DNA of 64,000 bases, taken from NCBI GenBank assembly GCA_040905365.1, contig JBBDRQ010000034.1, positions 72,558-136,557 on the forward strand. Reading direction: 5' to 3'. The first letter of the stretch is position 1; each line of letters begins with the position of its first letter. Positions 1 through 9,501 of this stretch are shown piece by piece. Source of the stretch: JAHWKV01 sp040905365. Its GTDB lineage: Bacteria > Actinomycetota > CADDZG01 > JAHWKV01. The notes under the pieces are model-generated. The model was not told the origin of the DNA. It ran no database searches and was given only the letters and a program-made list of their open reading frames with translations. Position numbers and translations under genes: made by a program.

Positions 1-2573
1 CCGGAGTTGCGGGCTTTGAGGATCCGTTCGGCCACCGAGGCGCCGACGTTGCGGATGGCCGAAAGGCCGAACAAAATCTCCTCACCGCGGGCGGTGAAGT
101 CCAGGTTACTTTCGTTGACGCTGGGAGGCAGCACTTTGACCCCCATGGTCCGGGTCTCGGCCAGGTAATACGGCATCTTGTCGTTACGGTCCTTGGCCGA
201 GGTGAGCAGCGCCGCCAGGTACTCCACCGGGTAGTTGGCCTTCAACCACACCGTCTGGTAGGCAACCAAACCGTAGCCGCTGGCGTGGGCCCGGTTGAAC
301 GAGTAACCGGCAAACGGCTTGATCAGGTCCCACAGCCCCTGAGACTCCTGAGCCGACAGGCCCGCCTCCTGGGCGCCTTCGTGGAACTTGCTCTCCCACT
401 TGGCCATCTCGGCGCTCTTCTTCTTGCCGATGGCGTGACGGATCATGTCCGCGTTCTGCGGGGAGAAGCCGGCCACCACCTGCAGAATCGTGGTCACCTG
501 CTCCTGGTAGACGATGACGCCGTTGGTGTCCTCAAGAACATCTTCAAGCAGCGGGTGGTAGTAGCTGATCGAGTCGGGCTGGTGCTTGCCCTTTACGTAC
601 CGTGGTATCTCCTCCATCGGACCGGGCCGGTACAGGGCGATCAACGCCGCAATTTCCTCGAAGCGGTCGGGGCGCAGCTGGCGGCACAGCCGCGTCATCC
701 CGCCGGACTCCATCTGGAAGATGCCGGCGGTGTTGCCCTCGGCCAGCAGCTTGAACGCTTTGGGATCGTCCAGGGGAATCTGGTCGACGTCGATCTCCAC
801 GCCGCGGTTGATCTTGACCTGATCGATAGTGTCGCCGATCACGGTGAGGTTGCGCAGGCCCAAAAAGTCCATCTTTAGTAGCCCGAGCTTCTCGCAGGTA
901 CCCATCTCGTATTGAGTGACGATGTCGCCGTCCGTGCGCTGCACCGGCACGGAGTTGGTCAGCGGCTCCTGTCCGATCACCACGCCCGCGGCGTGCACCG
1001 AGTGCTGCCGGCGCAGCCCTTCTAGCTTGCGGGCCGTGTCGATGACCTGCTTGCTTGCGTCCTCTTCCTCGTAGGCCTTGCGCAGCTCGTTGGCGGCCGG
1101 ATATGCGTCGTTGTGCCCCGTATGCGGCGGCCACTCGTAGCCCTTGTCGAAGCAGGCGTCGAACGGCGCTTCCTTGCCCAGCACCAGCGGCGGATACATC
1201 TTGGCCAGGCGGTCGCCCACCGAGTACGGCAGCCCCAGTACCCGGGCGCCGTCGCGGATGGCGGCCTTGGCCTTGATGGTGGAGAACGTAATGATCTGCG
1301 CCACGTGGTCCTCGCCGTATTTTTGCGAAACGTACTTGATGACCTCGCCCCGGCGCCGGTCGTCCAGGTCGATATCGATGTCGGGCATGGACTTGCGGCC
1401 CGGGTTCAAAAAGCGCTCGAAGCCGAGCTTCCAGCGCAGCGGATCCAACTCGGTGATACCCAGGCAGTAAGCCACTATCGAGCCGCCCACCGATCCGCGT
1501 CCGGGTCCCACCCGGATTTTCTGGGCCTTGGCCCATTGGACGAAGTCGGCCACAATCAAAAAGTAGGCGGAGAAGCCCATGTCATCGATGACCTTGAGCT
1601 CCATGTTCAGGCGCGACTCCACCTCGGAGGTAACCGGTTGGTAGCGCCGGCGCATGCCGAGCTCCGCCTGCTCTCGCAGGTAGGTCGTGATCGTGTGGCC
1701 TTCGGGCACGTCGAAGCTGGGTAGCAGCATCCGGTCCATCTCCAGCTCCACATCGCACATCTCGGCCACACCGACCGTGTTGTTCACTGCGTCCTGGTAG
1801 TCGGGGAACGCCTCGAGCATCTCTTCGCGGCTTTTCATGTAGAACTGGTCGGTGTCGAACTTCATCCGCTTGGTGTCGGACAGCTCCTTGCCGGTTTGGA
1901 TGCACAACAGGATGTCGTGGGCCTCGGCGTCCTCTTTGCATGTGTAGTGCGAGTCGTTGGTAGCCACCAACGGGATGTTTAACTGCTTGCCGATTTTGCG
2001 GATCTCCGCATTCAGCATCCCCTGGCCCGTCACTCCCTGCTGCTGGATCTCCAGGAAGTACTTGTCACCGAAGATCTCTTTGTAGTCGGCGGCGACCTTG
2101 TACGCCTCCTCGACTTGTCCGTTGACCACCTTGCGGGCCAGCTCCGAGGACAGGCAGCCGGACAGCACCACGAGGCCCTCCCGGTACTTGTCCAGTAGTT
2201 CCCGGTCCAGACGGGGCCGCCGCGTGCGCAAGTCGTAGCCTTCGAGAAATCCCAGCGACGACATCTTTACCAGGTTCTGGTACCCGGTCTTGTTCGCCGA
2301 GATCATCGTCAGGTGGTAGTAGGAGCCCTGCTGCTTGGTCGAGCGGTCGAGCCGGCTGTTGGGGGCCACGTAAGCCTCCATACCGATCAACGGCTTCACC
2401 CCGGCTTTGAGGCCCTCCAGGTAAAAGGGCACCGCGCCGTACATGACCCCGTGATCGGTAAGCGCGGCGGCGGGCATGCCGAGATCTTTGGCGCGCGCGA
2501 ACATCTCCTTGATCCGGCTGGCGCCGTCGAGCAGCGAGTACTCGGAGTGCGAGTGAAGGTGAACGAAGCTCAA
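1..2573 (-). CDS. dnaE: DNA polymerase III subunit alpha (partial, 3' end outside window)
   Basis: Replicative DNA polymerase catalytic subunit. The minus strand is open from 2573 to the window edge (about 857 codons). The N-terminus has the PHP-domain opening HLHSHSEYSLLDG, and downstream stretches include PDIDIDLDDRR (polymerase active-site aspartates) and YRPGPMEEIPRYVKGKH. The start is a TTG at 2573, with GGAGG about 12 nt upstream; an in-frame TAA lies a little further upstream with no ATG or GTG between. The tau-binding C-terminus is outside the window. Transcribed away from the Na/Pi cotransporter gene. DnaE near lspA/rluD/ileS matches mycobacterial gene order. Identity is certain; the start is likely. 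Confidence 0.96.
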   Translation of the reverse strand, partial: MSFVHLHSHSEYSLLDGASRIKEMFARAKDLGMPAAALTDHGVMYGAVPFYLEGLKAGVKPLIGMEAYVAPNSRLDRSTKQQGSYYHLTMISANKTGYQNLVKMSSLGFLEGYDLRTRRPRLDRELLDKYREGLVVLSGCLSSELARKVVNGQVEEAYKVAADYKEIFGDKYFLEIQQQGVTGQGMLNAEIRKIGKQLNIPLVATNDSHYTCKEDAEAHDILLCIQTGKELSDTKRMKFDTDQFYMKSREEMLEAFPDYQDAVNNTVGVAEMCDVELEMDRMLLPSFDVPEGHTITTYLREQAELGMRRRYQPVTSEVESRLNMELKVIDDMGFSAYFLIVADFVQWAKAQKIRVGPGRGSVGGSIVAYCLGITELDPLRWKLGFERFLNPGRKSMPDIDIDLDDRRRGEVIKYVSQKYGEDHVAQIITFSTIKAKAAIRDGARVLGLPYSVGDRLAKMYPPLVLGKEAPFDACFDKGYEWPPHTGHNDAYPAANELRKAYEEEDASKQVIDTARKLEGLRRQHSVHAAGVVIGQEPLTNSVPVQRTDGDIVTQYEMGTCEKLGLLKMDFLGLRNLTVIGDTIDQVKINRGVEIDVDQIPLDDPKAFKLLAEGNTAGIFQMESGGMTRLCRQLRPDRFEEIAALIALYRPGPMEEIPRYVKGKHQPDSISYYHPLLEDVLEDTNGVIVYQEQVTTILQVVAGFSPQNADMIRHAIGKKKSAEMAKWESKFHEGAQEAGLSAQESQGLWDLIKPFAGYSFNRAHASGYGLVAYQTVWLKANYPVEYLAALLTSAKDRNDKMPYYLAETRTMGVKVLPPSVNESNLDFTARGEEILFGLSAIRNVGASVAERILKARNS

Positions 2574-2637
2574 GTCTTTTCCGGACCTCCAAACGAGGAG
2601 GGAAAGTTTAAATTACAACCGTGTGATTCGGGACTCA

Positions 2638-2667
2638 ATTTAACCCCCCGCGAGGCAGGCGGGTCAA
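2638..2667 (-). promoter_or_regulatory. Putative dnaE promoter
   Basis: On the minus strand a -35 TTGACC (2667-2662) is followed after 18 nt by a -10 TTAAAT (2643-2638), about 65 nt upstream of the dnaE TTG start. This is sequence inspection only. Confidence 0.45.
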
Positions 2668-2778
2668 GCCCCTATGCTAGCGGACGGACCGGGTTTGCCG
2701 TGCACCTCATTCTACGTTCGGTTTGCCCCACTCTCTACACTGGGACTCGATCAATCCAGTGCACCACGCCTTGAGGAG

Positions 2779-4530
2779 ATGCCTATAAGCGGCCAGAGCT
2801 TCGCATCGATCGGTGTTCAAACCGCCGAGGTCGAGTTCGCACCTTTGCTGGTCGGGTTCCTAGGCGGGCTGGCCCTCCTGCTGTTCGGCCTGGGTCACCT
2901 CACCTCGGCGCTAAAGGGGGTGGCCGGCGACAGTCTGAGGGCCCTTCTGGCCCGCCTGACCGGCAACCGCTTCAAAGCGGTTTCCACCGGGCTGGTTACC
3001 ACCGCCGTCCTTCAATCCTCCACGGTGACCACCGTTCTCGTGGTCGGATTCGTCGACGCCGGTCTGCTCAACCTAACCTCCGCACTCGGGGTCATCCTGG
3101 GCTCCAACGTGGGCACCACCGTTACCGCCCAGGTCGTAGCCATCGACGTGGCCGATTGGGCTTTGGCGCTGGTAGCGGTGGGCTTTGCCGCCGCGCGGTA
3201 CGCCAAGAGCGAGCGCTTCACCGGCTGGGGCAACGCGGTGCTGGGGCTAGGCTTGGTATTCGTGGGCATACAGGCTATGGGCAGCGCCACGTCTCCGCTG
3301 AGCGGCCACCCTCCCTTCCTGGAAGTCCTGGCCGGGCTGCGCAATCCTGTAATTGGAGCTGCGGCGGGCGCGGTCCTGGCCGCCCTGCTTCACTCCTCAT
3401 CGGCCACCACCGTGCTGGCTATCGTCTTTGCTTCCGAGGGCCTGCTGCCACTGGAGGCCGGCTTGGCCGTGGTCATTGGGGCCAACGTCGGCACCTGCGT
3501 CACTGCGGGGTTGGTGGCCGTCGGCAAGTCCAGGGACGCCCAGCGGGCCGCAGCCGGACACATTGCGTTCAACCTTGCCGGCGCCGTTCTGTGGTTGTCC
3601 TTGATCTCTCCGTTGGCGACGATAGCCGCCGCAGCATCGCCGCAACACCCGGAGCTGGAGGGCACGGCCCGCCTGTCCGCCGAAGTCCCCCGGCAGCTGG
3701 CCAACGCGCACTTCGTCTTCAACGTCTCCAACGTAGTGCTCCTCATCGGGCTGCTCCGTCCAGCCTCCACCCTATTGCGGCGGATCCTGCCCGACCGCAC
3801 CGATGTCCCTCCACCCGTCTCCACTCCCCGCTACCTAAACTTCGACCTGCTTGCCACGCCCTCACTGGCCTTGGTTGCGGTTCAGCACGAAATGAGACGG
3901 CTGGGCGAGCTCGTAATCGACATGCTGGAAAAGGCTCCCCACGCAGTTCTTTCCGGGAACCGATCGAGCTTGGAGGAGCTTGAAAAGGACGACGAAAACG
4001 TCGACGCCCTGTATTCGAGCATGGTCGCCTACCTGGCCCGGCTGACCGAGACTTCCCTCTCCGGGTCCGACGGGCAGCGCCTGCTCACTCTGCTGGAGGC
4101 AACCAACGCCCTTGAGAGCATCGCCGACCTGGTCGAGACGAACCTGGTGGCGCAGGGCAGGCGGCGCCTGGACTCGGGCGGCCAGGTCAGCGAAGTGACT
4201 AGGGGCCTGCTCACAGACCTGTTCGCCTCGGTCAACTCCACGGTCGCCGACGCCCTCAAAGCAGCAGTGGACGACGACGCCGGAGCCAGGGCTCGAGTCC
4301 AGGCCGCCAAGGGCGACATCAACCGCAGGCTCGACGCCGCCCGGGGCCATCAGGTACGCCGGCTGATCGAGCAGCATGGGAATCGCCGCCTGCTCTACGC
4401 GATCGAGACCGATGTCATAGATGTCATAAAACGGATCGAGTACCTCGCCCGCCACGTGGTAAGGCCCCGGCCGGCCACCGGCGTACGCATAGGCCAGGAC
4501 CGGTTCGGCGCCGTCGAGGAAGAGCCTTAG
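2779..4530 (+). CDS. Na/Pi cotransporter family protein with C-terminal PhoU-like domain
   Basis: About 583 aa. The N-terminal half is a polytopic Na+/phosphate symporter of the NptA/PF02690 type with the family's inverted repeat: two serine-rich signatures, QSSTVTT and HSSSATT, each followed by a hydrophobic span, and paired GANVGT/GSNVGT motifs. The C-terminal ~200 residues are helical and charged (HEMRRLGELVIDMLEKAPHA onward), typical of the PhoU-like tail of this family. Role: sodium-driven phosphate transport across the plasma membrane. I chose ATG 2779 (MPISGQ); the frame is open back to an ATG at 2674, and the GAGGAG lies unusually close to 2779, so the start is uncertain. It overlaps the convergent lipoprotein gene by 4 bp. 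Confidence 0.85.
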   Translation: MPISGQSFASIGVQTAEVEFAPLLVGFLGGLALLLFGLGHLTSALKGVAGDSLRALLARLTGNRFKAVSTGLVTTAVLQSSTVTTVLVVGFVDAGLLNLTSALGVILGSNVGTTVTAQVVAIDVADWALALVAVGFAAARYAKSERFTGWGNAVLGLGLVFVGIQAMGSATSPLSGHPPFLEVLAGLRNPVIGAAAGAVLAALLHSSSATTVLAIVFASEGLLPLEAGLAVVIGANVGTCVTAGLVAVGKSRDAQRAAAGHIAFNLAGAVLWLSLISPLATIAAAASPQHPELEGTARLSAEVPRQLANAHFVFNVSNVVLLIGLLRPASTLLRRILPDRTDVPPPVSTPRYLNFDLLATPSLALVAVQHEMRRLGELVIDMLEKAPHAVLSGNRSSLEELEKDDENVDALYSSMVAYLARLTETSLSGSDGQRLLTLLEATNALESIADLVETNLVAQGRRRLDSGGQVSEVTRGLLTDLFASVNSTVADALKAAVDDDAGARARVQAAKGDINRRLDAARGHQVRRLIEQHGNRRLLYAIETDVIDVIKRIEYLARHVVRPRPATGVRIGQDRFGAVEEEP

Positions 4531-5435
4531 AATCCCCTGGCCAGCGACTCGACGTGCGAGTCCACCCGGCACAGGCCGACGGTTCCGTTGATGGCGGTGG
4601 AGTCTTTGATCTCCAGGTGGTTCTCGGGCGAGTACCAGGCCACCCGGTTGATCGTCACGTCCAGGGATCCCTGCGACGAGGCGCCCGTGACCTTGCTCAC
4701 GGTTCGAAGACGGTGGGCGGGAAGAACCGCCCCCCCGGCCAGCGTTACCGACTCGGAAAGAGCTTCCACCGTCACCGTCGTGTCCATCCGCACCCGGCCG
4801 TCCGGCGACGTCAGATCGAACTGCAGCGTCTGACCTGGCTGCGGATAAGCAGGGATCAGCCGGACCGGCGGGTCGGCCCTGAACTCGAACTCCAGTGTCT
4901 GCAGCGCCACGGTCTGGGACTGCCGAAGCGACACCAGGTACGCTCCGTCGTCCCGATACTCAAGAGTCAGGTCCAGCACCGACTCCACCGAGGAAGCGTT
5001 CAGGTTGTCCCTCAAGATTCGCTGCCGGCGGCCCTCGGGTCCGTAGACCGACAGCCGCACCGTATCGGGCACCTCCTGCGCGCTGGTTAGACATCCGCGG
5101 GTCGATACGTTGCCGTTTTGGTCAAAAGTGTAGGTGCCCTTGGGCGCCACTCCTGTGGACGGCGGCCCCTGCTCCCCTACCGGCTCGGGGACCGGCGGCG
5201 GCAAAGCCGGCGGCTCCGGCGGGGCGGGCGGCGGTGCGGGCGGCGGTGCGGGGCTCGGTGCCGGCGGGGTCGAGCTCGCCGCGGGCGAAGGCGTCGGCGA
5301 GGGTGCGGGCGTGAGACTGGGTGAAGGCGTCGGCGTCGGAGAGCTCCGCAGTTCGGTTTCGGTGTTAGATCCACATGCGCCCAGCAACATGGCCGCGCTG
5401 AGCAGTACCGCCGCCAAACGGTTCTCACTACTCAT
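4527..5435 (-). CDS. Proline-rich lipoprotein
   Basis: 302 aa. A signal peptide ends in a lipobox (LLGAC, Cys21), followed by a Ser/Pro/Thr/Ala-rich low-complexity linker at residues ~30-95 and then a ~200-residue region predicted to be beta-rich. The linker should span cell-wall space. The gene starts 8 nt inside the end of the upstream permease gene (ATGAGTAG overlap), so it is the third gene of the ABC exporter operon and its product may be the extracytoplasmic partner. No named family was recognised for the C-terminal domain. The 4-bp overlap with the convergent Na/Pi cotransporter gene leaves no room for a terminator. Confidence 0.75.
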   Translation of the reverse strand: MSSENRLAAVLLSAAMLLGACGSNTETELRSSPTPTPSPSLTPAPSPTPSPAASSTPPAPSPAPPPAPPPAPPEPPALPPPVPEPVGEQGPPSTGVAPKGTYTFDQNGNVSTRGCLTSAQEVPDTVRLSVYGPEGRRQRILRDNLNASSVESVLDLTLEYRDDGAYLVSLRQSQTVALQTLEFEFRADPPVRLIPAYPQPGQTLQFDLTSPDGRVRMDTTVTVEALSESVTLAGGAVLPAHRLRTVSKVTGASSQGSLDVTINRVAWYSPENHLEIKDSTAINGTVGLCRVDSHVESLARGF

Positions 5436-7938
5436 ATCCGATTGCCTCCACGACGCTGATAGATCCCGCTCGGCGGGCCGGCTCCAATGCGCCCACGATT
5501 GCCATGGCTATACCCAGAGGAAAGGCGATCATCGCCGGCAGCAGAACGAACTCATACTCCACCGGCATGCCTCCCTGGTGGCCGATGGCCACTATCGCAG
5601 CCCGGTGGGCCAGGAAGCCGAAGGCGACGCCGATCACCCCGCCCACGACGCCCAGGGCGCCCGACTCCAGCGCAACCATCGCCCGCAACTGGCGCCGGCC
5701 AGTGCCCAGCGCGCGCATGATACCCAGCTCCGTCTTGCGCTCGATAACTGAGATTATCAAGGCGTTTACGATAGCCAGGACCGCGGCCCCGACGACCACG
5801 CCGACCATGGAATCAAAAAGCGCTCTTACCTGCTTGACGGTCCCCTCGATTACCCCTAGATACTCGGATCCGCTGCTTAGGTACACCGGAACCGGAGAGT
5901 CCTCGACGAAAGCCTCCACTTCATCGCGGATGGCGCCCCGGTCGGCGCCGGCGGAGTAGCTCAGCTGATAATCGCTCACGCCTTCGGCTCCAAACCAGTC
6001 GACCAGGTGCGACCGGGCAACGGTTACCAGACCCCGCTCCCAAGTGAAGCTCGGCTCGGAGGCGATCACCTCTATGGTGCGCTCACCCGCAGGCGTCGGC
6101 AGCGCCAGCACATCGCCGGCCCCGACGCCGAACAGCTCCTCGAACCGCGTGGAAACCACCGCTGCACGGCCCTGCATGACCCGTTGGCGCTGCTCGGGTG
6201 AGATACCGGCCATCGCCGGTTCCGCTCCCACCGTGTTGGAGGTTCCTTGCAGAAGGATCCGCTGGCCGTCGTAGCTGACGAACTGAAAGGTGTTGGTCCC
6301 CACGTTGTCTACCCCGGGGATGGACTCGAGCCGCTCTTCCCACTCGGGCGGCAGCAGGACGTCGGTGGCCAGCGAGACGCCGGATGCCGCCGAGACGTAC
6401 AGGTCTATCTCCCCCAGGGTGTTGACGCTGCGATCGACCGAGGTATTGATGTTCATGGTGGCGCTGGCCTGGGTGACGATCATGCCTACGCCGGCCACCA
6501 CCGCTACGCTGGTCGCCCAGGCTCGCCGGGGCGAGCGCTGCACCGCCGATGCGGCCAGGCGGCCGGCTACGCCGAAAATGGAGGCAAACTTAGCCGTGGC
6601 GGCCGCCAGCGGGTGGGTGAGGCCGAACGTGATGACGATGGCTCCGGCCACCAGCCCCGCCATGGCGACAAAACTCAAGGTGCCCGGCCCCCACACGGCG
6701 GTCGAGAAAGCACCGAAGAGGATCGCCGCACCGATGATCGTCGGGACCCACGAGACCCCGTCCACCTCCTCCAAGGACTCCAGGACTCCCGCCGGACGCA
6801 TAGAGTGGGCCGGAGGGACCCTCACCGCAGCGAATACCGGCATGGCTGCCGCCGCGACCGACGAGATGACTCCCACCACCAGCGCCGCCGGCACCGCGTA
6901 GTCCGGCATGTTCAGCCGCACCGCAACCTCGACCTGGGTCGCGTAGTAGTCGGGAATTGAGGTGACGAGGATGCGGGCTATCCCCAGGCCCGCCAGGCTG
7001 CCGATCGCAGAACCGATCAACCCCAGTACCGCCGCCTCAAAAAGCAGCATAACCAGCAACCTGCGCTTGCCGCCCCCCAGCGCTCGAAGCGTTGCAAGCT
7101 CTCGCCGGCGCTCCAGCGCCGCCATGCTCATGGTGTTGTAAACGAGAAAAGCGCCCACGGTTACCGCGATGCTCACTCCCATCAGCATCCCGAAGCGGAG
7201 ACTGGCCGTGGAGGACTGGGCTTGCCGAACGCGCCCCGATGGCGAATCCACGAAGGCGTCGACCCCCACCACCCCGGACAACTGCCGCCGCAGCTCCTCC
7301 AGGTTGGCGGAGGGTTCGGCCATCACAAAGATCGAGTCCAGATGGGGACCCTTACCGAGTATCTGCTGCGCCAGGGGTAGCGCGGTCAGCGCGAAGTTGC
7401 CCTCGCTGAACTGCCCCGCCTCGCCCTCGATCACACCGACGACCGGCACCCGCTCCTCTCCCCCGGTGGAGAAGACCGTCACCGCGTCTCCGCCCTCCAC
7501 GTCCAGGCGATCCGCCAGCGGCCGGCCGATGAGGATTCCCGGCTCCACGGCCAGCCGGAGGAACGTATCCTGCTGGCCCTCGGCAAGCTCGATCCCCAGC
7601 GCTTCAACCCGCTGATCCACGCCTAGAAACAGGATGGGCTGCTGGTTGATCACGGCCCTGGTTCGAACCATCGGCACCGCGGCTTGAACGCCGGGCATCT
7701 GCTCGATATCGAAAAACGTACGCTCGTCCAGCCCCTCGTTGGAGATGGCCGAGACCTCCAGGTCGGACTGACCGGCCAGGTCGGCGATAAACCCTTCCAC
7801 GCTGCCGGTCAGCGACCCCAGCAGTCCCAGTACCGCCACCAGCAACGCCGAGCCGATAGCGATCCCCGACACGCTGAGCGCGGTGCGCATCCGGTGCTCG
7901 TTGAAGCGCCTGAGGTTGAGCAGCCGAAACAGGTTCAC
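5428..7938 (-). CDS. ABC transporter permease, FtsX/MacB type
   Basis: 836 aa. Two FtsX-type permease halves are visible. Each has an extracytoplasmic MacB-PCD-like domain after the first transmembrane helix (residues ~10-40) followed by a three-helix block, for example the stretch with MSMAALERRRELATLRALGG and the C-terminal copy with ERKTELGIMRALGTGRRQL. This architecture belongs to lipoprotein- or macrolide-type exporters and to predicted mechanotransmission systems. The start is the GTG at 7938, which overlaps the ATPase stop as GTGA. The frame runs further upstream, but that part is translated noise overlapping the ATPase gene. Substrate unknown. Confidence 0.88.
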   Translation of the reverse strand: MNLFRLLNLRRFNEHRMRTALSVSGIAIGSALLVAVLGLLGSLTGSVEGFIADLAGQSDLEVSAISNEGLDERTFFDIEQMPGVQAAVPMVRTRAVINQQPILFLGVDQRVEALGIELAEGQQDTFLRLAVEPGILIGRPLADRLDVEGGDAVTVFSTGGEERVPVVGVIEGEAGQFSEGNFALTALPLAQQILGKGPHLDSIFVMAEPSANLEELRRQLSGVVGVDAFVDSPSGRVRQAQSSTASLRFGMLMGVSIAVTVGAFLVYNTMSMAALERRRELATLRALGGGKRRLLVMLLFEAAVLGLIGSAIGSLAGLGIARILVTSIPDYYATQVEVAVRLNMPDYAVPAALVVGVISSVAAAAMPVFAAVRVPPAHSMRPAGVLESLEEVDGVSWVPTIIGAAILFGAFSTAVWGPGTLSFVAMAGLVAGAIVITFGLTHPLAAATAKFASIFGVAGRLAASAVQRSPRRAWATSVAVVAGVGMIVTQASATMNINTSVDRSVNTLGEIDLYVSAASGVSLATDVLLPPEWEERLESIPGVDNVGTNTFQFVSYDGQRILLQGTSNTVGAEPAMAGISPEQRQRVMQGRAAVVSTRFEELFGVGAGDVLALPTPAGERTIEVIASEPSFTWERGLVTVARSHLVDWFGAEGVSDYQLSYSAGADRGAIRDEVEAFVEDSPVPVYLSSGSEYLGVIEGTVKQVRALFDSMVGVVVGAAVLAIVNALIISVIERKTELGIMRALGTGRRQLRAMVALESGALGVVGGVIGVAFGFLAHRAAIVAIGHQGGMPVEYEFVLLPAMIAFPLGIAMAIVGALEPARRAGSISVVEAIGYE

Positions 7939-8606
7939 TCGTCCAGTCGCCCGTCCTTGAGCTTGATGACCCGGTCGCCCATAAAGGCCGCCTTCTCGTC
8001 GTGGGTGACGACCACTACCGTGCAACCCTCCTCGGTGACCAAGAGCCTTAGCAGCTCCAGCACCGCTTGGCCGGACTCCGAGTCAAGGTTCCCGGTCGGT
8101 TCGTCGGCCAGTACCAGCAGAGGGTCGGCCACCAACGCCCGGGCTATAGCCACCCGCTGCATCTCACCTCCCGAAAGCTGGGAAGGCTTGTGCTCCACCC
8201 GATCGGCAAGCCCCACCCTCTCCAGCAGATCGACCGCGCGCGGCCTCACGTCTTTGAGTTTGGCGCCCCCGAGCAGCCTGGGCAGGGCAACGTTCTCCCA
8301 CGCGGTCATCGTCGGCAGCAGGTTGAAGAACTGGAAGATGAATCCCAGGCTCTCCCGGCGAAACTCCGTGAGGTCGTCGTCGCCCAGCCGGGACAGATCC
8401 TTGCCGTCGATGACCACAGAACCCGAGCTGGGGGCATCGAGACCTCCGATCAGGTGCAGCAACGTGGATTTGCCGGACCCGGACGGACCCATTATCGACA
8501 CCATGAGCCCGGCTTCGATATCGAAGGAGATTCCTCTTAGCGCGGGCACCTGCGCGCTGCCCAGGCGGTAGTTCTTGACGAGGTCGACGACGTTTACCAG
8601 TGCCAA
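7935..8606 (-). CDS. ABC transporter ATP-binding protein, LolD/MacB type
   Basis: 223 aa, normal length for the family. Walker A GPSGSGKST is at residues 40-48, the signature is LSGGEMQR, and Walker B with its glutamate is LLVLADEPTG, followed by a D-loop and the switch histidine (VVVVTHD). It powers the permease encoded immediately downstream with a 4-bp GTGA overlap. The start is a TTG at 8606 with GAAAGGTC about 5 nt upstream. First gene of a three-gene operon (ATPase, permease, lipoprotein). Confidence 0.93.
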   Translation of the reverse strand: MALVNVVDLVKNYRLGSAQVPALRGISFDIEAGLMVSIMGPSGSGKSTLLHLIGGLDAPSSGSVVIDGKDLSRLGDDDLTEFRRESLGFIFQFFNLLPTMTAWENVALPRLLGGAKLKDVRPRAVDLLERVGLADRVEHKPSQLSGGEMQRVAIARALVADPLLVLADEPTGNLDSESGQAVLELLRLLVTEEGCTVVVVTHDEKAAFMGDRVIKLKDGRLDE

Positions 8607-8694
8607 ATGAGACCTTTCGAAGAGCCGGCGGGACCATAACCGATACCTCTACTTTAAGTGGCTTCGGCCGCAAAGACGCCGGGCCGACCCCGGG

Positions 8695-9501
8695 TCAGGG
8701 GCTCAGGGTCATCCGGTCGACGTCCTCCGGAACGATCGCTGCGAAACTCGCGTCCTGTAGCGCAACGGTGGGATCCACCGGAACGTCGACGTAACGGACC
8801 TCGGGCGCGCGGGCCACCCCGCTCAACGCCGCGTAGGAAGCGTGGGTCACGATAGCGAAGATGGTGGCCGGAGCAGGTTCACTCAACAGCGCGGCCGCCT
8901 CGCGGTGGCGTTCGAGCTGCCGGCCGTAGATTGCGCGGTACTCATCGCTGTTGGCTTCGGCGGCAACCTCTTCGAGGACCTGCAGCCGTTCGTCCAGGGT
9001 CTGCGCCTGCCAGGAGGCGGCGTCGTCGAGTGAACGTCCCACCAGGGACACGTGGGCCGGCTCCACCCCCTCGACGGGCGCCCGAACCTGCGCGGCCATC
9101 CCGGTCAAAGAACGGGCCTCGAGAAATCCCCGGACCTCGGCGGCAGTCTTGTAGGTATTGAACACGACGAGCCCGAGCGTCCCCACCCCGGGGTCGGATT
9201 CCGCCCGCTCGGCGAGCAGGGCGCGCTTCGATGCCATGTACGGCTCTACCGGCTCTCCCAACGTGGAGCCCACCACCGTTCCGGCCGAGGACGAAGTGGG
9301 CGTCGGGTCCAGGTCCGAAACCATATCGGAAACCACGTCCGAGCCGACCTGGCTGCCGACCACACCGACCAGTCCGGCGGCAAACAGGACGACCCCGACG
9401 ATGAAGACGGTCCGGTTGGGGTGGGCTCTGGCTGCGGCCGCCATTCGGGAGCCGAGCTGTTCCACCGCGGATCGCAGACCGCCTCCCGCGTCGTCGCTCA
9501 A
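8695..9501 (-). CDS. Hypothetical single-pass membrane protein
   Basis: 268 aa; not recognised. A transmembrane helix lies at about residues 30-50 (TVFIVGVVLFAAGLVGVVGS), followed by a Ser/Thr/Asp-rich linker and a ~190-residue, mostly helical extracytoplasmic region with an amphipathic stretch (LDERLQVLEEVAAEANSDEY). I placed the start at a TTG (9501) that overlaps the rluD stop as TTGA, because the same arrangement joins lspA to rluD. The open frame extends to 9615, but there it overlaps rluD. Third gene of the lspA-rluD operon. Confidence 0.6.
   Translation of the reverse strand: MSDDAGGGLRSAVEQLGSRMAAAARAHPNRTVFIVGVVLFAAGLVGVVGSQVGSDVVSDMVSDLDPTPTSSSAGTVVGSTLGEPVEPYMASKRALLAERAESDPGVGTLGLVVFNTYKTAAEVRGFLEARSLTGMAAQVRAPVEGVEPAHVSLVGRSLDDAASWQAQTLDERLQVLEEVAAEANSDEYRAIYGRQLERHREAAALLSEPAPATIFAIVTHASYAALSGVARAPEVRYVDVPVDPTVALQDASFAAIVPEDVDRMTLSP

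Noticed and set aside
544..1941. Long Arg/Gly-rich minus-strand frames inside dnaE
   Set aside because: They are alternative frames of dnaE; the DnaE motifs are in the other frame.
5200..5330. Repeat or CRISPR-like array
   Set aside because: It is GC-rich codon repetition encoding the Pro/Ser linker of the lipoprotein.
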